Notes: generated by a model not told the origin, from the sequence alone. DNA of 64,000 nt from Afipia carboxidovorans OM5 (GCF_000218565.1 NC_015689.1:1-64000); one strand, 5' to 3'; numbered from the stretch's first letter, positions 1 to 8,364 are shown. Made by a program: numbers and translations.

Positions 1-100
1 TTAACCTCATTTCGCTGGACGCTTAGGGAGAATCGTGGCCTACCTTAGCGGGTTGAGGCCGACAAAAAGGGATCAGGCCGCTAAATAGGGCGAACAGCGC

Positions 101-1315
101 ATGAGTGACATCGCAGTCGACACCGCTCTGGACCAAGCTGCCGGTGACAAGATCCACCGCCACGCAGATATCCTTACATCACAACTGCAGGCGATGCGCG
201 CAAGCATGTATCCGCCTGAGGCGAAAAAGACGCTTCGCCCGTTCCTGACGCACGAGGTCTCCAAGCTGACCTCGATACCCGAGTCGACTCTCAAACTGCT
301 GTCTCAGGAAGGTCGAGGTCCGGTACCCGAACGGCAGGAAAACAACCATCGGGTCTATACCCTCGGACAAATCAACGAGCTTCGCGCTCTGATGGCCTCC
401 CAGCGGCCAAGCGAAGCGCTGCGTTTTCTGCCCCATCGGCGGCAAGGCGAACACCTGCAGATTGTCGCGATCGCCAATTTTAAAGGCGGCAGTGCGAAGA
501 CAACGACTGCCCTGCATTTGTCGCAGTATCTAGCGCTTCAGGGCTATCGTGTGTTGGCTGTCGATCTTGATCCGCAGGCTTCGCTCTCAGCCATGTTGGG
601 TGCTCAACCCGAGCTCGATATTGGACCCAACGAAACCATCTACGCTGCAGTACGATATGACGAGGACCGGGTGCCTCTAAAGCAGGTCATCCGCGAGACC
701 TACTTCGAGGGCCTCCACCTCATTCCCGGCAATCTGGAGGTCATGGAGTACGAACACGAGACGCCTCGAATACTTGCGCAGCGACAAAGCGGTGCCGGAG
801 GTGTGTTCTTTGAGCGGCTCCGTGAGGTACTCCATCAGGTCGACGCCGATTATGATGTGATCATTCTCGACACGCCGCCTTCCCTTGGGTTTCTAACGCT
901 CGGTGCCATCTACGCCGCCACTGGCATGATCATCACCGTGCACCCAGCAATGCTGGACGTCGCATCGATGGGCCAGTTCCTGCTCATGATGAGCGACCTC
1001 ACGGGTGAGATAAACAAGGCGGGTGCGTCGCTTGCGCAGGATTTCCTCCATTATCTGATAACGCGGCACGATCCGATCGACAGGCCCCAGACCGGCATGG
1101 TGACTCTTCTCCGGCACCTGTTCGGTAGCGACGTTTTGGTTCCGACTGCGATTGCCAGCACTGCCATCGAGGCAGCCGGTCTCGCAAAGCAAAGCCTCTA
1201 TGAAGTCGAGCCTGGCGCGATTCGCCGCGAGACTTATCGGCGCGCGCGCGACGCAATGGACGAGGTGAACGCCGCAATCACGGAGCTGATCACGACAAGC
1301 TGGGGGAGACCATGA
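101..1315 (+). CDS. repA: RepA, ParA-type partition ATPase of a repABC plasmid
   Basis: A 404-residue ParA/MinD-family ATPase that segregates the plasmid with RepB and autoregulates the repABC operon. A deviant Walker A motif (NFKGGSAKTTTA) lies near residues 125-136, after an N-terminal helical/HTH region of about 110 residues, which is typical of the long RepA form. VDLDPQAS and LDTPPSLG are the other ATPase signatures. The stop overlaps the repB start by 4 nt (ATGA), so the genes are probably translationally coupled. The ribosome-binding site before the ATG is weak. The family assignment rests on motifs and on the repA-repB-repC order. Confidence 0.96.
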   Translation: MSDIAVDTALDQAAGDKIHRHADILTSQLQAMRASMYPPEAKKTLRPFLTHEVSKLTSIPESTLKLLSQEGRGPVPERQENNHRVYTLGQINELRALMASQRPSEALRFLPHRRQGEHLQIVAIANFKGGSAKTTTALHLSQYLALQGYRVLAVDLDPQASLSAMLGAQPELDIGPNETIYAAVRYDEDRVPLKQVIRETYFEGLHLIPGNLEVMEYEHETPRILAQRQSGAGGVFFERLREVLHQVDADYDVIILDTPPSLGFLTLGAIYAATGMIITVHPAMLDVASMGQFLLMMSDLTGEINKAGASLAQDFLHYLITRHDPIDRPQTGMVTLLRHLFGSDVLVPTAIASTAIEAAGLAKQSLYEVEPGAIRRETYRRARDAMDEVNAAITELITTSWGRP

Positions 1316-2367
1316 GCAAGGGTCCGAGCAAGTCGATCGTTGGAAACTTTGGAAAATTCATTTCTGGTGAGGCGTCGCCGTCGTCGCCGGCTGAGACACC
1401 CTCTCCTCCTCGTGTTGTTCGTGTCGGTGCCGGCGTGATCGGTCAGGCGGGACGGTCGATCCAGCAGCTCAAGGATGAGCGGGATCGGCTGCAGGAATTG
1501 CTTGCGTCAGGTAATGGCGGCACCGTCGATATTGATCCTAACCTTGTAGACCCCTCGCCGTTTGACGACCGCCTCCCTGACGACGATCCCGAGACTTTCG
1601 AGACCTTCAAACGGAGCATAGCGGAGGAAGGTCAGAAGGTCCCAGTCCAGGTTCGGCGTAGTCCGTCGATCGAAGGTCGGTTCCAGATCGTTTACGGACG
1701 CCGACGTCTGCGGGCGGCGAAGGAGCTAAACCGGCCGGTGAAGGCGCTCATCGTTGAGCTGTCCGACCGTGACCTCGTTGTCGCGCAAGGCATCGAGAAC
1801 GGGCAGAGGCAAGACCTTACTTGGATTGAACGGGCATTGTTTGCGCAGACGATGGATGAGGCAGATATCAAGCCGCGCGATATTTATGCCGCTCTCGGAA
1901 TTGATGGCGCGGAGCTGGCACGGATGCGGGCGGTCTATCGCGCGGTCCCTGTCGATGTCATCAAACTGATCGGCCGTGCACCGAAGGTGGGGCGGCCCCG
2001 TTGGGGTGCGCTGGTAGCGGCATTCGGTGCGACTGAAGGCAAGGCGGCGGCGGTCCTCCGTCAAACTCTGTCAGCTGACAGAGTTTCGGCGCTCTCGTCC
2101 GACGAGCGGTTTTCGCACGCGTTGCGTGCCCTATCAGGCGCCTCCACTTCTCCGCAACGGGAGGAAATGCCGCTGGAGGCGGCGGGCGGGAGACCCGTGG
2201 GCAAGGCAGTCTTTGCCGGAGCTGAGGTGCGGCTGATCGTCGAGAAGTCGCGCGCCGAGGCGTTCACAGATTTCTTGCGGGTAGAGCTGCCCGCCTTAAT
2301 GGAGCGATTTGACGCTGGAGACAGCGTCACCGAAAACCCCGCCAAGTCAGAAAACTCTGTCAGCTGA
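1312..2367 (+). CDS. repB: RepB, ParB-type centromere-binding protein
   Basis: A 351-residue ParB-family protein that binds parS and works with RepA in plasmid partition. The ParB N-terminal domain is recognisable from VDPSPFDDR through QKVPVQVRR and the box YGRRRLRAAKEL to VAQGIENGQRQDLTWIERA, followed by an HTH core. Two copies of the presumed binding site lie in or at the end of its own gene (2063-2086 and 2351-2376), and the second one supplies the last codons and the stop. The start overlaps the repA stop. Confidence 0.95.
   Translation: MSKGPSKSIVGNFGKFISGEASPSSPAETPSPPRVVRVGAGVIGQAGRSIQQLKDERDRLQELLASGNGGTVDIDPNLVDPSPFDDRLPDDDPETFETFKRSIAEEGQKVPVQVRRSPSIEGRFQIVYGRRRLRAAKELNRPVKALIVELSDRDLVVAQGIENGQRQDLTWIERALFAQTMDEADIKPRDIYAALGIDGAELARMRAVYRAVPVDVIKLIGRAPKVGRPRWGALVAAFGATEGKAAAVLRQTLSADRVSALSSDERFSHALRALSGASTSPQREEMPLEAAGGRPVGKAVFAGAEVRLIVEKSRAEAFTDFLRVELPALMERFDAGDSVTENPAKSENSVS
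2063..2086. promoter_or_regulatory. parS-like palindrome 1, inside repB
   Basis: A perfect 24-bp palindrome with the core CTGTCAGCTGACAG, inside the repB coding sequence. The same core recurs at 2351-2376. Perfect palindromes of this length in or near repB are the usual form of the repABC centromere parS, bound by RepB. The role is inferred from position and symmetry. Confidence 0.8.
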
Positions 2368-2376
2368 CAGAGTTTT
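2351..2376. promoter_or_regulatory. parS-like palindrome 2, overlapping the repB stop codon
   Basis: A perfect 26-bp palindrome sharing its central 24 bp with the copy at 2063-2086. It contains the repB stop codon (2365-2367) and is followed by a T run, so as RNA it could also fold into a weak terminator or attenuator ahead of repC. Its main role is probably as a second RepB-binding centromere site. Confidence 0.8.
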
Positions 2377-2457
2377 TTCGTCTGGGCGAGGCGGTCTGGA
2401 GCAGTGCCAGGCCATAACCCAGAGTGCAACAAACAGAAGAGGTAAGCGACCAAAAGG

Positions 2458-2515
2458 CAAAAAAGAAAGGCCCCCAAGCGGCGAACCACCCGAGAGCCTT
2501 GGATATCTTTTGGCG
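2458..2515 (-). ncRNA. Antisense counter-transcript RNA (ctRNA) controlling repC
   Basis: A predicted RNA of about 55 nt running leftward between repB and repC. It is defined by the promoter at 2522-2550 and the terminator hairpin at 2467-2500. In repABC plasmids such an RNA (incA/incalpha) pairs with the repC leader, lowers RepC synthesis and sets copy number and incompatibility. The 3' half is the terminator stem, which doubles as the kissing loop in known examples. The ends are inferred. Confidence 0.8.
2459..2500 (-). terminator. Intrinsic terminator of the ctRNA
   Basis: On the minus strand, 15 nt (2500-2486) and 15 nt (2481-2467) pair completely, with several G-U pairs, around a UUCG tetraloop (2485-2482). 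A U-rich tract (UCUUUUUU) follows at once. This is a textbook Rho-independent terminator. Confidence 0.88.
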
Positions 2516-2521
2516 AAGAAA

Positions 2522-2550
2522 CCAATAGGCCTCTCCGAATCACTTGTCAA
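2522..2550 (-). promoter_or_regulatory. Promoter of the repABC counter-transcript RNA
   Basis: On the minus strand, TTGACA (2545-2550) and TATTGG (2522-2527) are separated by exactly 17 nt, which is close to a sigma-70 consensus. It points leftward into the repB-repC gap and would start a transcript near 2515, just upstream of a strong terminator. This is the expected place and direction for the antisense RNA of repABC plasmids. Confidence 0.8.
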
Positions 2551-2715
2551 CGCGCAAGCACCGCTTGAGTGAGCGTTTCCGCTTTGCCTGACGCTTAAAT
2601 GGCAAAGGTATGCTGAACGCACCCATGACGACGTCCTCTGGACGGCGGGCAATGATGCTCGCCCTGATGAAACGGCAATTGCCGCATCTCAAGGCCACTG
2701 TTCGCGGAGGCGGCC

Positions 2716-4215
2716 ATGAGTAGTCACAGCGCCGGTCTGCGAAGATCGTCCCCCAAGACTTTTAGCGCAGAGAAGTTCGCCCGCACCTACCGCGAGGGAA
2801 AAGCCCCCGCTGTAACACGCACCGCAGCGCTCCAGGTCGCCAAACGCTCGGCTGCCGCAATGGGGTTGAAGGCCGCCAAACTCGCTCTGATCGATCAGCT
2901 TTTCGCTGCATCGAAGTCCGTCGACTGGAGCACACCCGGCCGTCCGCCGATCGTATGGCCTTCCAATGCCCGTCTGGCACGGAGCCTGGGTCTGAGCATC
3001 TCGACCATGAAGTACCATCTGAAGGGCCTCGTGGAGGCTGGCCTGGTCGCCTACAGCGACCATCCGACCTATCAGCGGCGCGGCCGCCGCGATGCCGAGG
3101 GGAATATTGTGGAGGCCTATGGCATCGATCTGTCGCCGATCGCGACGCGGTTCGCCGAGCTTCATCAGCTCGCTGAGAACGCGGAATATGAGGCCCGTGA
3201 ATGGCGCCGTTTGTCATATCGGCGCACGATCATGCGCAAGGAGATCCAGTCGCTCATCGTGACCGCGGGCGAGGAGTACCTTCCCGGACCTTGGACTCAG
3301 CTCCAGGCCCGCCTTGACGTTCTCAGGGAGCATCGGGCGACTGATCTCGATGATCTGATGGCACAAGTGTCTGCGCTCGAGGGGCTTCGGGAGGAGGTAG
3401 AGAACCTCTTTGATAAGGGATTCAAGGATAGAAATTTCGATGCCACGGTATCGAAATTTCGGCCGGTACTAACTACAGCGGAACCTTCAGATTCTGAATC
3501 TGGTAACCATGAATCGAGCCGCGCTAACGCGCGGCACCCTAATCCTTTTGCGGCCTTCGGCCGAGCAACCGAAAAAAAGTCTGACGGAGTTCCGAGACCC
3601 CCGCAATCGTCAAAAACTGCGGCGCAGGTCCTGAACGACGACGCTCAGATGATCTCGCTGCCATTGGTTCAGGCCGCTTGCCCGGCCGTCCGCGAATTTG
3701 CACCGGACGCATTCACCGATTGGCGAGCCTTCCGGGCATCCGGCCAGGTGCTTTGTGCAGCCGCCGGTATCAATCCGCAGGTTCTGCAGGAGGCTCAAGC
3801 GATCCTCGGCCCGGACCTCGCCGCATCGGCGTTGGCGATCACGGTGCAGCGTTCAAATTCGGGCGCCGTGGCCAAGCCTGGAGCCTACCTGCGAACACTG
3901 GTGCAGCGGGGTAGGGACGGCGAACTGCATCTCAGCCGCTCGCTGTTTGCCCTTGCTAAGGCGGGTGAACCGCCGACCGGACTGAGCGCGGTTGCGGCAC
4001 CTGTCAGCGTCACGCCGACATTCCCCGCATCCGGCTCCATCGCCTACAGTGCTTGGGCCGAGGCTGTCCGAGAATATGCGCCAAAGCCGACCCCCGACGT
4101 CGACAGCGTCGCCAATGCGTTCCGGCGGTGGGCGAGAGATAAAAATCTTGACCTGACCGCTCCCAACATCGAGCGCGTCTTCGCTGGCTTCTGCCGAAAA
4201 TGGAGGATGAACTGA
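2716..4215 (+). CDS. repC: RepC, plasmid replication initiator
   Basis: A 499-residue RepC initiator, the essential replication protein of repABC plasmids, which binds an origin inside its own gene. The N-terminal half has the winged-helix segment WPSNARLARSLGLSISTM. The middle is a low-complexity linker encoded by an AT-richer stretch, and the C-terminal domain contains HLSRSLFALAKAG and ends with FRRWARDKNLDL. A strong GGAGG ribosome-binding site precedes the ATG. Expression is presumably limited by the antisense RNA in the upstream gap of about 350 bp. Confidence 0.95.
   Translation: MSSHSAGLRRSSPKTFSAEKFARTYREGKAPAVTRTAALQVAKRSAAAMGLKAAKLALIDQLFAASKSVDWSTPGRPPIVWPSNARLARSLGLSISTMKYHLKGLVEAGLVAYSDHPTYQRRGRRDAEGNIVEAYGIDLSPIATRFAELHQLAENAEYEAREWRRLSYRRTIMRKEIQSLIVTAGEEYLPGPWTQLQARLDVLREHRATDLDDLMAQVSALEGLREEVENLFDKGFKDRNFDATVSKFRPVLTTAEPSDSESGNHESSRANARHPNPFAAFGRATEKKSDGVPRPPQSSKTAAQVLNDDAQMISLPLVQAACPAVREFAPDAFTDWRAFRASGQVLCAAAGINPQVLQEAQAILGPDLAASALAITVQRSNSGAVAKPGAYLRTLVQRGRDGELHLSRSLFALAKAGEPPTGLSAVAAPVSVTPTFPASGSIAYSAWAEAVREYAPKPTPDVDSVANAFRRWARDKNLDLTAPNIERVFAGFCRKWRMN
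3431..3502. other. Inverted repeats in repC, candidate oriV
   Basis: An AT-rich stretch within repC has two inverted repeats. GAAATTTCGAT (3431-3441) pairs with its exact complement at 3450-3460, and CAGATTC/GAATCTG (3488-3502) has a single-base centre. In studied repABC plasmids the replication origin is an AT-rich segment inside repC, so this is the best candidate. The assignment is positional. Confidence 0.5.
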
Positions 4216-4223
4216 TGCGGGCG

Positions 4224-5363
4224 TCAAAGCCCGGCGGCCTTGGTCAAGTTGACCCTGAAGCGGTCCCGTCGGCGTTGATAGCCGCGGGTCTGCTCAGCGC
4301 TGGCATGTCCGAGCTGCTTCTGGACGTAGCGTTCGTCGACCTCGGCGGAGGAGGCGAGGCCGGCGCGCAGGGAATGCCCAGCGAATTTCCCCTTCCGGTC
4401 GCCTTCCGGCAGATCGGGGCGCACGCCGGCGGCGAGGGCGGCTGCCTTCACCAGGCGGGCGACCTGCTTGTCGGTCAGCCGGTCCGGCCCGACGTCTTTT
4501 CCGCCCTCGCGGACGCGGCGGAACAGCGGCCCGTGACCGATCCGGGCCAGCTTGAGCCAGGTCTGGAGGGCGACGACGGGGCAGGTGGCGTCGGACGAGC
4601 CGCGGCCGATTTCGACCTCGCGCCAGCCGGTCTTGCCGCGCAGGGTGACGGCCATGCCGTCCTTGAGGATCTCGATCCAGCCGCTGCCGTCTTCGGTCTG
4701 CTCGGGCCCAACATCGAGGCCGACGACCTCGGAGCGGCGCAGTCCGCCGGCGAAGCCGACCAGCAGCATGGCGCGGTCGCGCAGGCCCCGCAGGGCGCCG
4801 CGATCGAACGTTTCGAGCATGGCGATGACGTCCTCGGGCAGGACGGCTTCCTTCTTGACCGGCGGCCGGCCGTGGGTGCGGCGAATGCCAGCGAGCACGG
4901 TCGCGACATGCCGGTCCTGGCGGTCGAAAACGAGGCCACGCTGGCGGAACTGCCAGCTCAGCGCCGACAGCCGCCGCTCGATCGTCGACACGGCGTCGGG
5001 CTTCGGCCCGGCCTTCCCGGCAGCGCAGGCGGTGATGTAGAGCCCGATGGTCTGGACGTCCGGGGGGAGGGGATCGAGCGCCTGCCGCCGGCACCAGGCC
5101 GTGTAGTGCCGCCAGTCCGCCCCATAGGCGCGGCGGGTGTTCTCAGCGCTGGACGCACGGAAGTAGTCGCGCGCCCGATCGGCGAGCGGCTCCAGATGCG
5201 CCGGCAGGCCGGTTGTGACGTCCGGAAGAGGGGAGGGGAGGCCGCCCGGCGCCTCGGCCGGCTTCTCTCCGGTCGACGAAGCGACACCCGGCGCCGGGCT
5301 CTCCGGCGGCGCGGGGTCGTCCTGGGCGTCGAATGCGGGGTCGCGCGGGGCGTCAGGGCTCAT
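4224..5363 (-). CDS. Tyrosine recombinase / integrase
   Basis: A phage-integrase-family recombinase of about 379 residues. An N-terminal SAM-like core-binding domain (ENTRRAYGADWRHYTAWC) is followed by the catalytic domain with GGLRRSE (Arg), AGHSLRAG (His-x-x-Arg), LGHASAEQT (His) and the nucleophile Tyr in RGYQRRRDRF. I chose the ATG at 5363. The upstream ATG at 5402 lies inside a perfect inverted repeat that looks like a regulatory or recombination site. The gene converges with repC (8 bp apart) and diverges from DUF1403-scpB. It may resolve plasmid multimers, since nothing nearby looks like an integrated element needing it. Confidence 0.9.
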   Translation of the reverse strand: MSPDAPRDPAFDAQDDPAPPESPAPGVASSTGEKPAEAPGGLPSPLPDVTTGLPAHLEPLADRARDYFRASSAENTRRAYGADWRHYTAWCRRQALDPLPPDVQTIGLYITACAAGKAGPKPDAVSTIERRLSALSWQFRQRGLVFDRQDRHVATVLAGIRRTHGRPPVKKEAVLPEDVIAMLETFDRGALRGLRDRAMLLVGFAGGLRRSEVVGLDVGPEQTEDGSGWIEILKDGMAVTLRGKTGWREVEIGRGSSDATCPVVALQTWLKLARIGHGPLFRRVREGGKDVGPDRLTDKQVARLVKAAALAAGVRPDLPEGDRKGKFAGHSLRAGLASSAEVDERYVQKQLGHASAEQTRGYQRRRDRFRVNLTKAAGL

Positions 5364-5380
5364 TTCGCTATATATCGCCG

Positions 5381-5415
5381 AAAACGTCCGATAATGCAAC
5401 ATTATCGGACGTTTT
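5381..5415. repeat. Perfect 16-bp inverted repeat, candidate recombinase core site
   Basis: AAAACGTCCGATAATG (5381-5396) is followed by CAA and then its exact reverse complement (5400-5415). It sits in the promoter gap just upstream of the recombinase start. Two arms of this size around a short centre suit the binding of two recombinase protomers (a res/att-like core) or a dimeric repressor. Confidence 0.7.
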
Positions 5416-5487
5416 TATTTGCCGACAGGCGCGGCGGTTTAGTTCGAATTTTGTGGCGCAAAGCGCCGTCTGAGATTAGCCTCGGAC

Positions 5488-6429
5488 ATGGCCTCATGCG
5501 CGCGACTCAATCCCGACATCCCGCCGACCTTCCCTCCGTTTCCGGGCTGGGTGCGGCAGGGTGTGACATCCGAGCGCGTTGATGACGCGCTGTTTTCGGC
5601 CGGTGCGGCGCTCGCCGCGATCCATCCGATCGCGCGCAGCGAGCACCCATTGGGATCGTTGTGGCGGCATCGGCTGTCGCTGTCGAATGCCGCGATTCTG
5701 GTCCGGCAAGGCGGACGCACCGAGGACGAGGCGGCGCTGCGCGATGCCTGGTATCTGCGGCGCGACGGTGACGATCCCGGCCCGGGCGGGCGCATTCTCA
5801 AAGCCTGGCGGCATCTCGGCGAGCGCAGCGCCATGGTCTCGAAGGATTGGACGCTGCAACTATCGGCGCTGTTCGAGGTGCATTTCAGCGACGCGCTCGA
5901 GGACGTCGTCGCCCAGGCCGACAAGCTGATGGCCGGGCAGGGGAATGCCGTCGCGGCCGCCGCCGAGATCGCCGCGGCGAGCCTGCGCTTCGTCCCGCAA
6001 AGCGAACCACTCGCCCTGTGGCTCGCCGACATGGTGCTTGCCCAGCGTCTCAAATGGCCGATAGCCGTGCCGTTGATTGCGGGCCAGATCCGCCGAGGCG
6101 ATCTGCGCGCGGCGTCAAAGGCTGGTACCACGGACGACGTTTGGCCGAGGGCCTGCGCCCTGGCCTATGCGCGCGCGGCCGCGAGCGCGGCCGACCTGTA
6201 TGTCGACCTGGCGCGTCGCGCCGAACGTCTTCTCGCGGCGGCGCCGAAGCTGCGCGGCAAGGACGCCGACACCATGGTGGCGATCTTGATGATGGAGGAC
6301 GCCCAGCCCGCCGGCGCCGGCAAGACCGCCAGCGACCGCAGCATGCGCCGCCTGTTCGAGCGGCTGGTGGCGCTCGGCGCCGTGCGCGAGCTGACCGGTC
6401 GCCCGACCTTCCGATTGTACGGGCTCTGA
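5488..6429 (+). CDS. DUF1403-family protein
   Basis: A 313-residue protein that I recognise as the DUF1403 family, from features such as the N-terminal PPFPGWVRQGV, the region HPLGSLWRHRLSL, and a C-terminal winged-helix-like end (MRRLFERLVALGAVRELTGRPTFRLYGL). No enzymatic motif is visible. It is alanine-rich and probably all-helical. It ends 1 bp before the scpB start, so the two form an operon diverging from the tyrosine recombinase. I recall such genes mainly from alphaproteobacterial plasmids. The function is unknown; a role in plasmid maintenance is inferred from context. Confidence 0.75.
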   Translation: MASCARLNPDIPPTFPPFPGWVRQGVTSERVDDALFSAGAALAAIHPIARSEHPLGSLWRHRLSLSNAAILVRQGGRTEDEAALRDAWYLRRDGDDPGPGGRILKAWRHLGERSAMVSKDWTLQLSALFEVHFSDALEDVVAQADKLMAGQGNAVAAAAEIAAASLRFVPQSEPLALWLADMVLAQRLKWPIAVPLIAGQIRRGDLRAASKAGTTDDVWPRACALAYARAAASAADLYVDLARRAERLLAAAPKLRGKDADTMVAILMMEDAQPAGAGKTASDRSMRRLFERLVALGAVRELTGRPTFRLYGL

Positions 6430-6430
6430 G

Positions 6431-7096
6431 ATGGGGCGCCGCGCGCGAGCAAAGGCAGATCTCGATCTCGACCTGGCGGACCTGCCGCCGGAGCTGCGCT
6501 GGCGCGAATGGATGGGGCGGGTCGAGGCGGTAATTTTCGCCTCGCCCGAGCCGGTGACGCGCGAGATCCTGGCGCGCGTCGTCGGCGGCGACTGCAATAT
6601 CGATCTGATCATCGACGACATCCGCGACGAGCTCCGCGGACGCCCCTATGAGCTGGTCGCGGTCGCCGGCGGCTGGCAGCACCGCACCCGCAAGGTGTTT
6701 GCCACGGCGATTCGGACCGCGACGGGGTTGGGCGACCAGGTGCGTCCGCTCTCCCAGCAGGAGAGCCTGATCCTGCTGTGCATCGCTTATTACCAGCCGA
6801 TCACCCGCGGCGAGCTTTCACAGTTCTTTGGCAAGGAGGTCAGTCGCGACCTGATCGCCCACCTGCGCGGCCTTGGCTTCATTGCCTCGGGTCCACGCGC
6901 GCCCCGGCCCGGCGCGCCGTACACCTATGTCACCACGAACGGGTTCCTGTCGCACTTCGGTTTCAACACGCTGCGCGACTTGCCGGACATGGAAATGCTT
7001 GAGGACGCCGGCCTGCTTAGCAAAGAAAAGCTGCTCGCCGGCGACATCCCGCCTTTGGCCGAGACGGCCGCGGCCGATGATGACGACATGATCTAG
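6431..7096 (+). CDS. scpB: ScpB-like condensin accessory subunit
   Basis: A 221-residue protein resembling ScpB, the winged-helix kleisin-associated subunit of SMC-ScpAB condensin. The segments VEAVIFASPEPVTREILARVV, ITRGELSQFFGKEVSRDLIAHLRGLGFI and TYVTTNGFLSHFGFNTLRDLPDM match the two winged-helix domains of ScpB. The tail is acidic. No smc or scpA lies in the window, so it either joins the chromosomal SMC complex or has a separate plasmid role. It starts 1 bp after the DUF1403 gene and is probably co-transcribed with it. Confidence 0.85.
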   Translation: MGRRARAKADLDLDLADLPPELRWREWMGRVEAVIFASPEPVTREILARVVGGDCNIDLIIDDIRDELRGRPYELVAVAGGWQHRTRKVFATAIRTATGLGDQVRPLSQQESLILLCIAYYQPITRGELSQFFGKEVSRDLIAHLRGLGFIASGPRAPRPGAPYTYVTTNGFLSHFGFNTLRDLPDMEMLEDAGLLSKEKLLAGDIPPLAETAAADDDDMI

Positions 7097-7146
7097 TCAG
7101 TGGCGTCGATGCCGACGCCAGGAACCACATTCCGGGAGAGCGTCGC

Positions 7147-7446
7147 ATGGTCATCGAATACAAGGGTTACAGGATCGCGACCTGGATCGACGACGACACC
7201 AATCACGCCCCGATGCTGAAGGGAAAAAAGGGACCGGAGCGTCTCTATGTCGATATAGACCCGATCAACGACGGCGATGGCCGACAACCAGCGAGCAAGC
7301 GCTTCAGCGCCGATATCGTGAAGAAGCATCAATTCTCCGGCACGGAGGTTGAGCAGCTCGTGCAGGTCGCCAAGCTCTGGGTCGACGAGCCCGAACAGTT
7401 CATCGTGCAGCCCAGTCCGATCGCCCGAGCCTTCAGGCCGCGATGA
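7147..7446 (+). CDS. Hypothetical protein, 99 residues
   Basis: A small protein with a good ribosome-binding site (GGGAGAG) before the ATG. The N-terminal segment YKGYRIATWIDDDTN looks like a short beta-rich fold. There is no signal peptide, membrane segment or known motif. It lies 50 bp after scpB in the same direction and may be read from the same promoter. I do not recognise a family. Confidence 0.6.
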   Translation: MVIEYKGYRIATWIDDDTNHAPMLKGKKGPERLYVDIDPINDGDGRQPASKRFSADIVKKHQFSGTEVEQLVQVAKLWVDEPEQFIVQPSPIARAFRPR

Positions 7447-7570
7447 TCACCGGGGAGGCTGTAGTCGTATCTTCGTCGAATGATGGACGCCCACCTGCTT
7501 TTCCTTAGCTACTCGCAAAGTGCCTCGGCGTCCTTATTTTGCAGTGATCGGATCATTGGGGGATGAACAG

Positions 7571-8176
7571 ATGGCTTTTGGTAGGGGTACAAGGAGAGAT
7601 ATTGCCGTCCATGAATCCGGCCATGCCGTTGCCCGGGTTCTGTCGATTGGCCGCGTAGGCATCACCAACGAAAACGCTATCCGTTGGATAGAAATGGACC
7701 ATGGTAACCCACACTGCTCCGTGTTTGAGCTACAGCTGGGCATGCCCGGGCTCAGGGAATTTGGAGAGCGCGAAGGCATCCGGGAAGGCATCTGGCCGAC
7801 GGTGGAACAATGGCGCAAGCTATTTAGTTATATGGGCATTGATCCGTTGGAATGGGCGAGTGTGCGACTTTTTGAGATTGCAGCCGGAGCTGCCGCACAG
7901 GCAAAATTTACAGGCGTCCCATTCGAGTTGGCTTGGTATGATGCCGGGTGCAGCGACGACCGCCAGAAAGCCTTGACGACCTGTCAAAGGATCGGCTTGA
8001 GCGAACCAGAGACAACTGGACTTTTCGTGGAGCGGTCCAAAGAAGCCTGCACCGTAATGGATAAGACCGACGTGTGGCGGGCAGTGCTGACGTTAGCCGA
8101 ACGATTGCCAACCACCGGTCGCATGCCGGGCGATACCGTTGTGTCTATCGTTCAAAGTGCATTGCGTGCCTTTTGA
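7571..8176 (+). CDS. HExxH-type metalloprotease-like protein
   Basis: About 201 residues. The motif AVHESGHAVARV near the N-terminus is the zinc-binding HExxH signature in the form found in the FtsH/M41 group (HESGHA). The rest shows no AAA domain or membrane segment, so if active it is a stand-alone peptidase-like domain. The third zinc ligand may be an acidic residue near DAGCSDDRQKAL, an arrangement seen in M41 domains. I preferred the ATG at 7571, behind GGGGGA, to an in-frame GTG at 7520. No partner gene is evident. Confidence 0.6.
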   Translation: MAFGRGTRRDIAVHESGHAVARVLSIGRVGITNENAIRWIEMDHGNPHCSVFELQLGMPGLREFGEREGIREGIWPTVEQWRKLFSYMGIDPLEWASVRLFEIAAGAAAQAKFTGVPFELAWYDAGCSDDRQKALTTCQRIGLSEPETTGLFVERSKEACTVMDKTDVWRAVLTLAERLPTTGRMPGDTVVSIVQSALRAF

Positions 8177-8364
8177 GGAAGACGCATCCGAAGCAATCTC
8201 GCTGATTGGCGTCGCTTGAATGAAACTCATAAATGGTGCTTTCCAGCGGCCCGGGCAGAGTTCAGGTTATGATCGGGCAGAAAATGCCCACTGAAGCGAT
8301 TCTGCCCCCTCACATCACTTCACCAGAATTGATTCCTGATAGAGCCGAGAGCGCGCAGCGTTCG

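Noticed and set aside
4200..5582. A 460-codon plus-strand frame opposite the tyrosine recombinase
   Set aside because: It mirrors the recombinase gene in high-GC sequence and shows no domain. The minus strand has all catalytic motifs.
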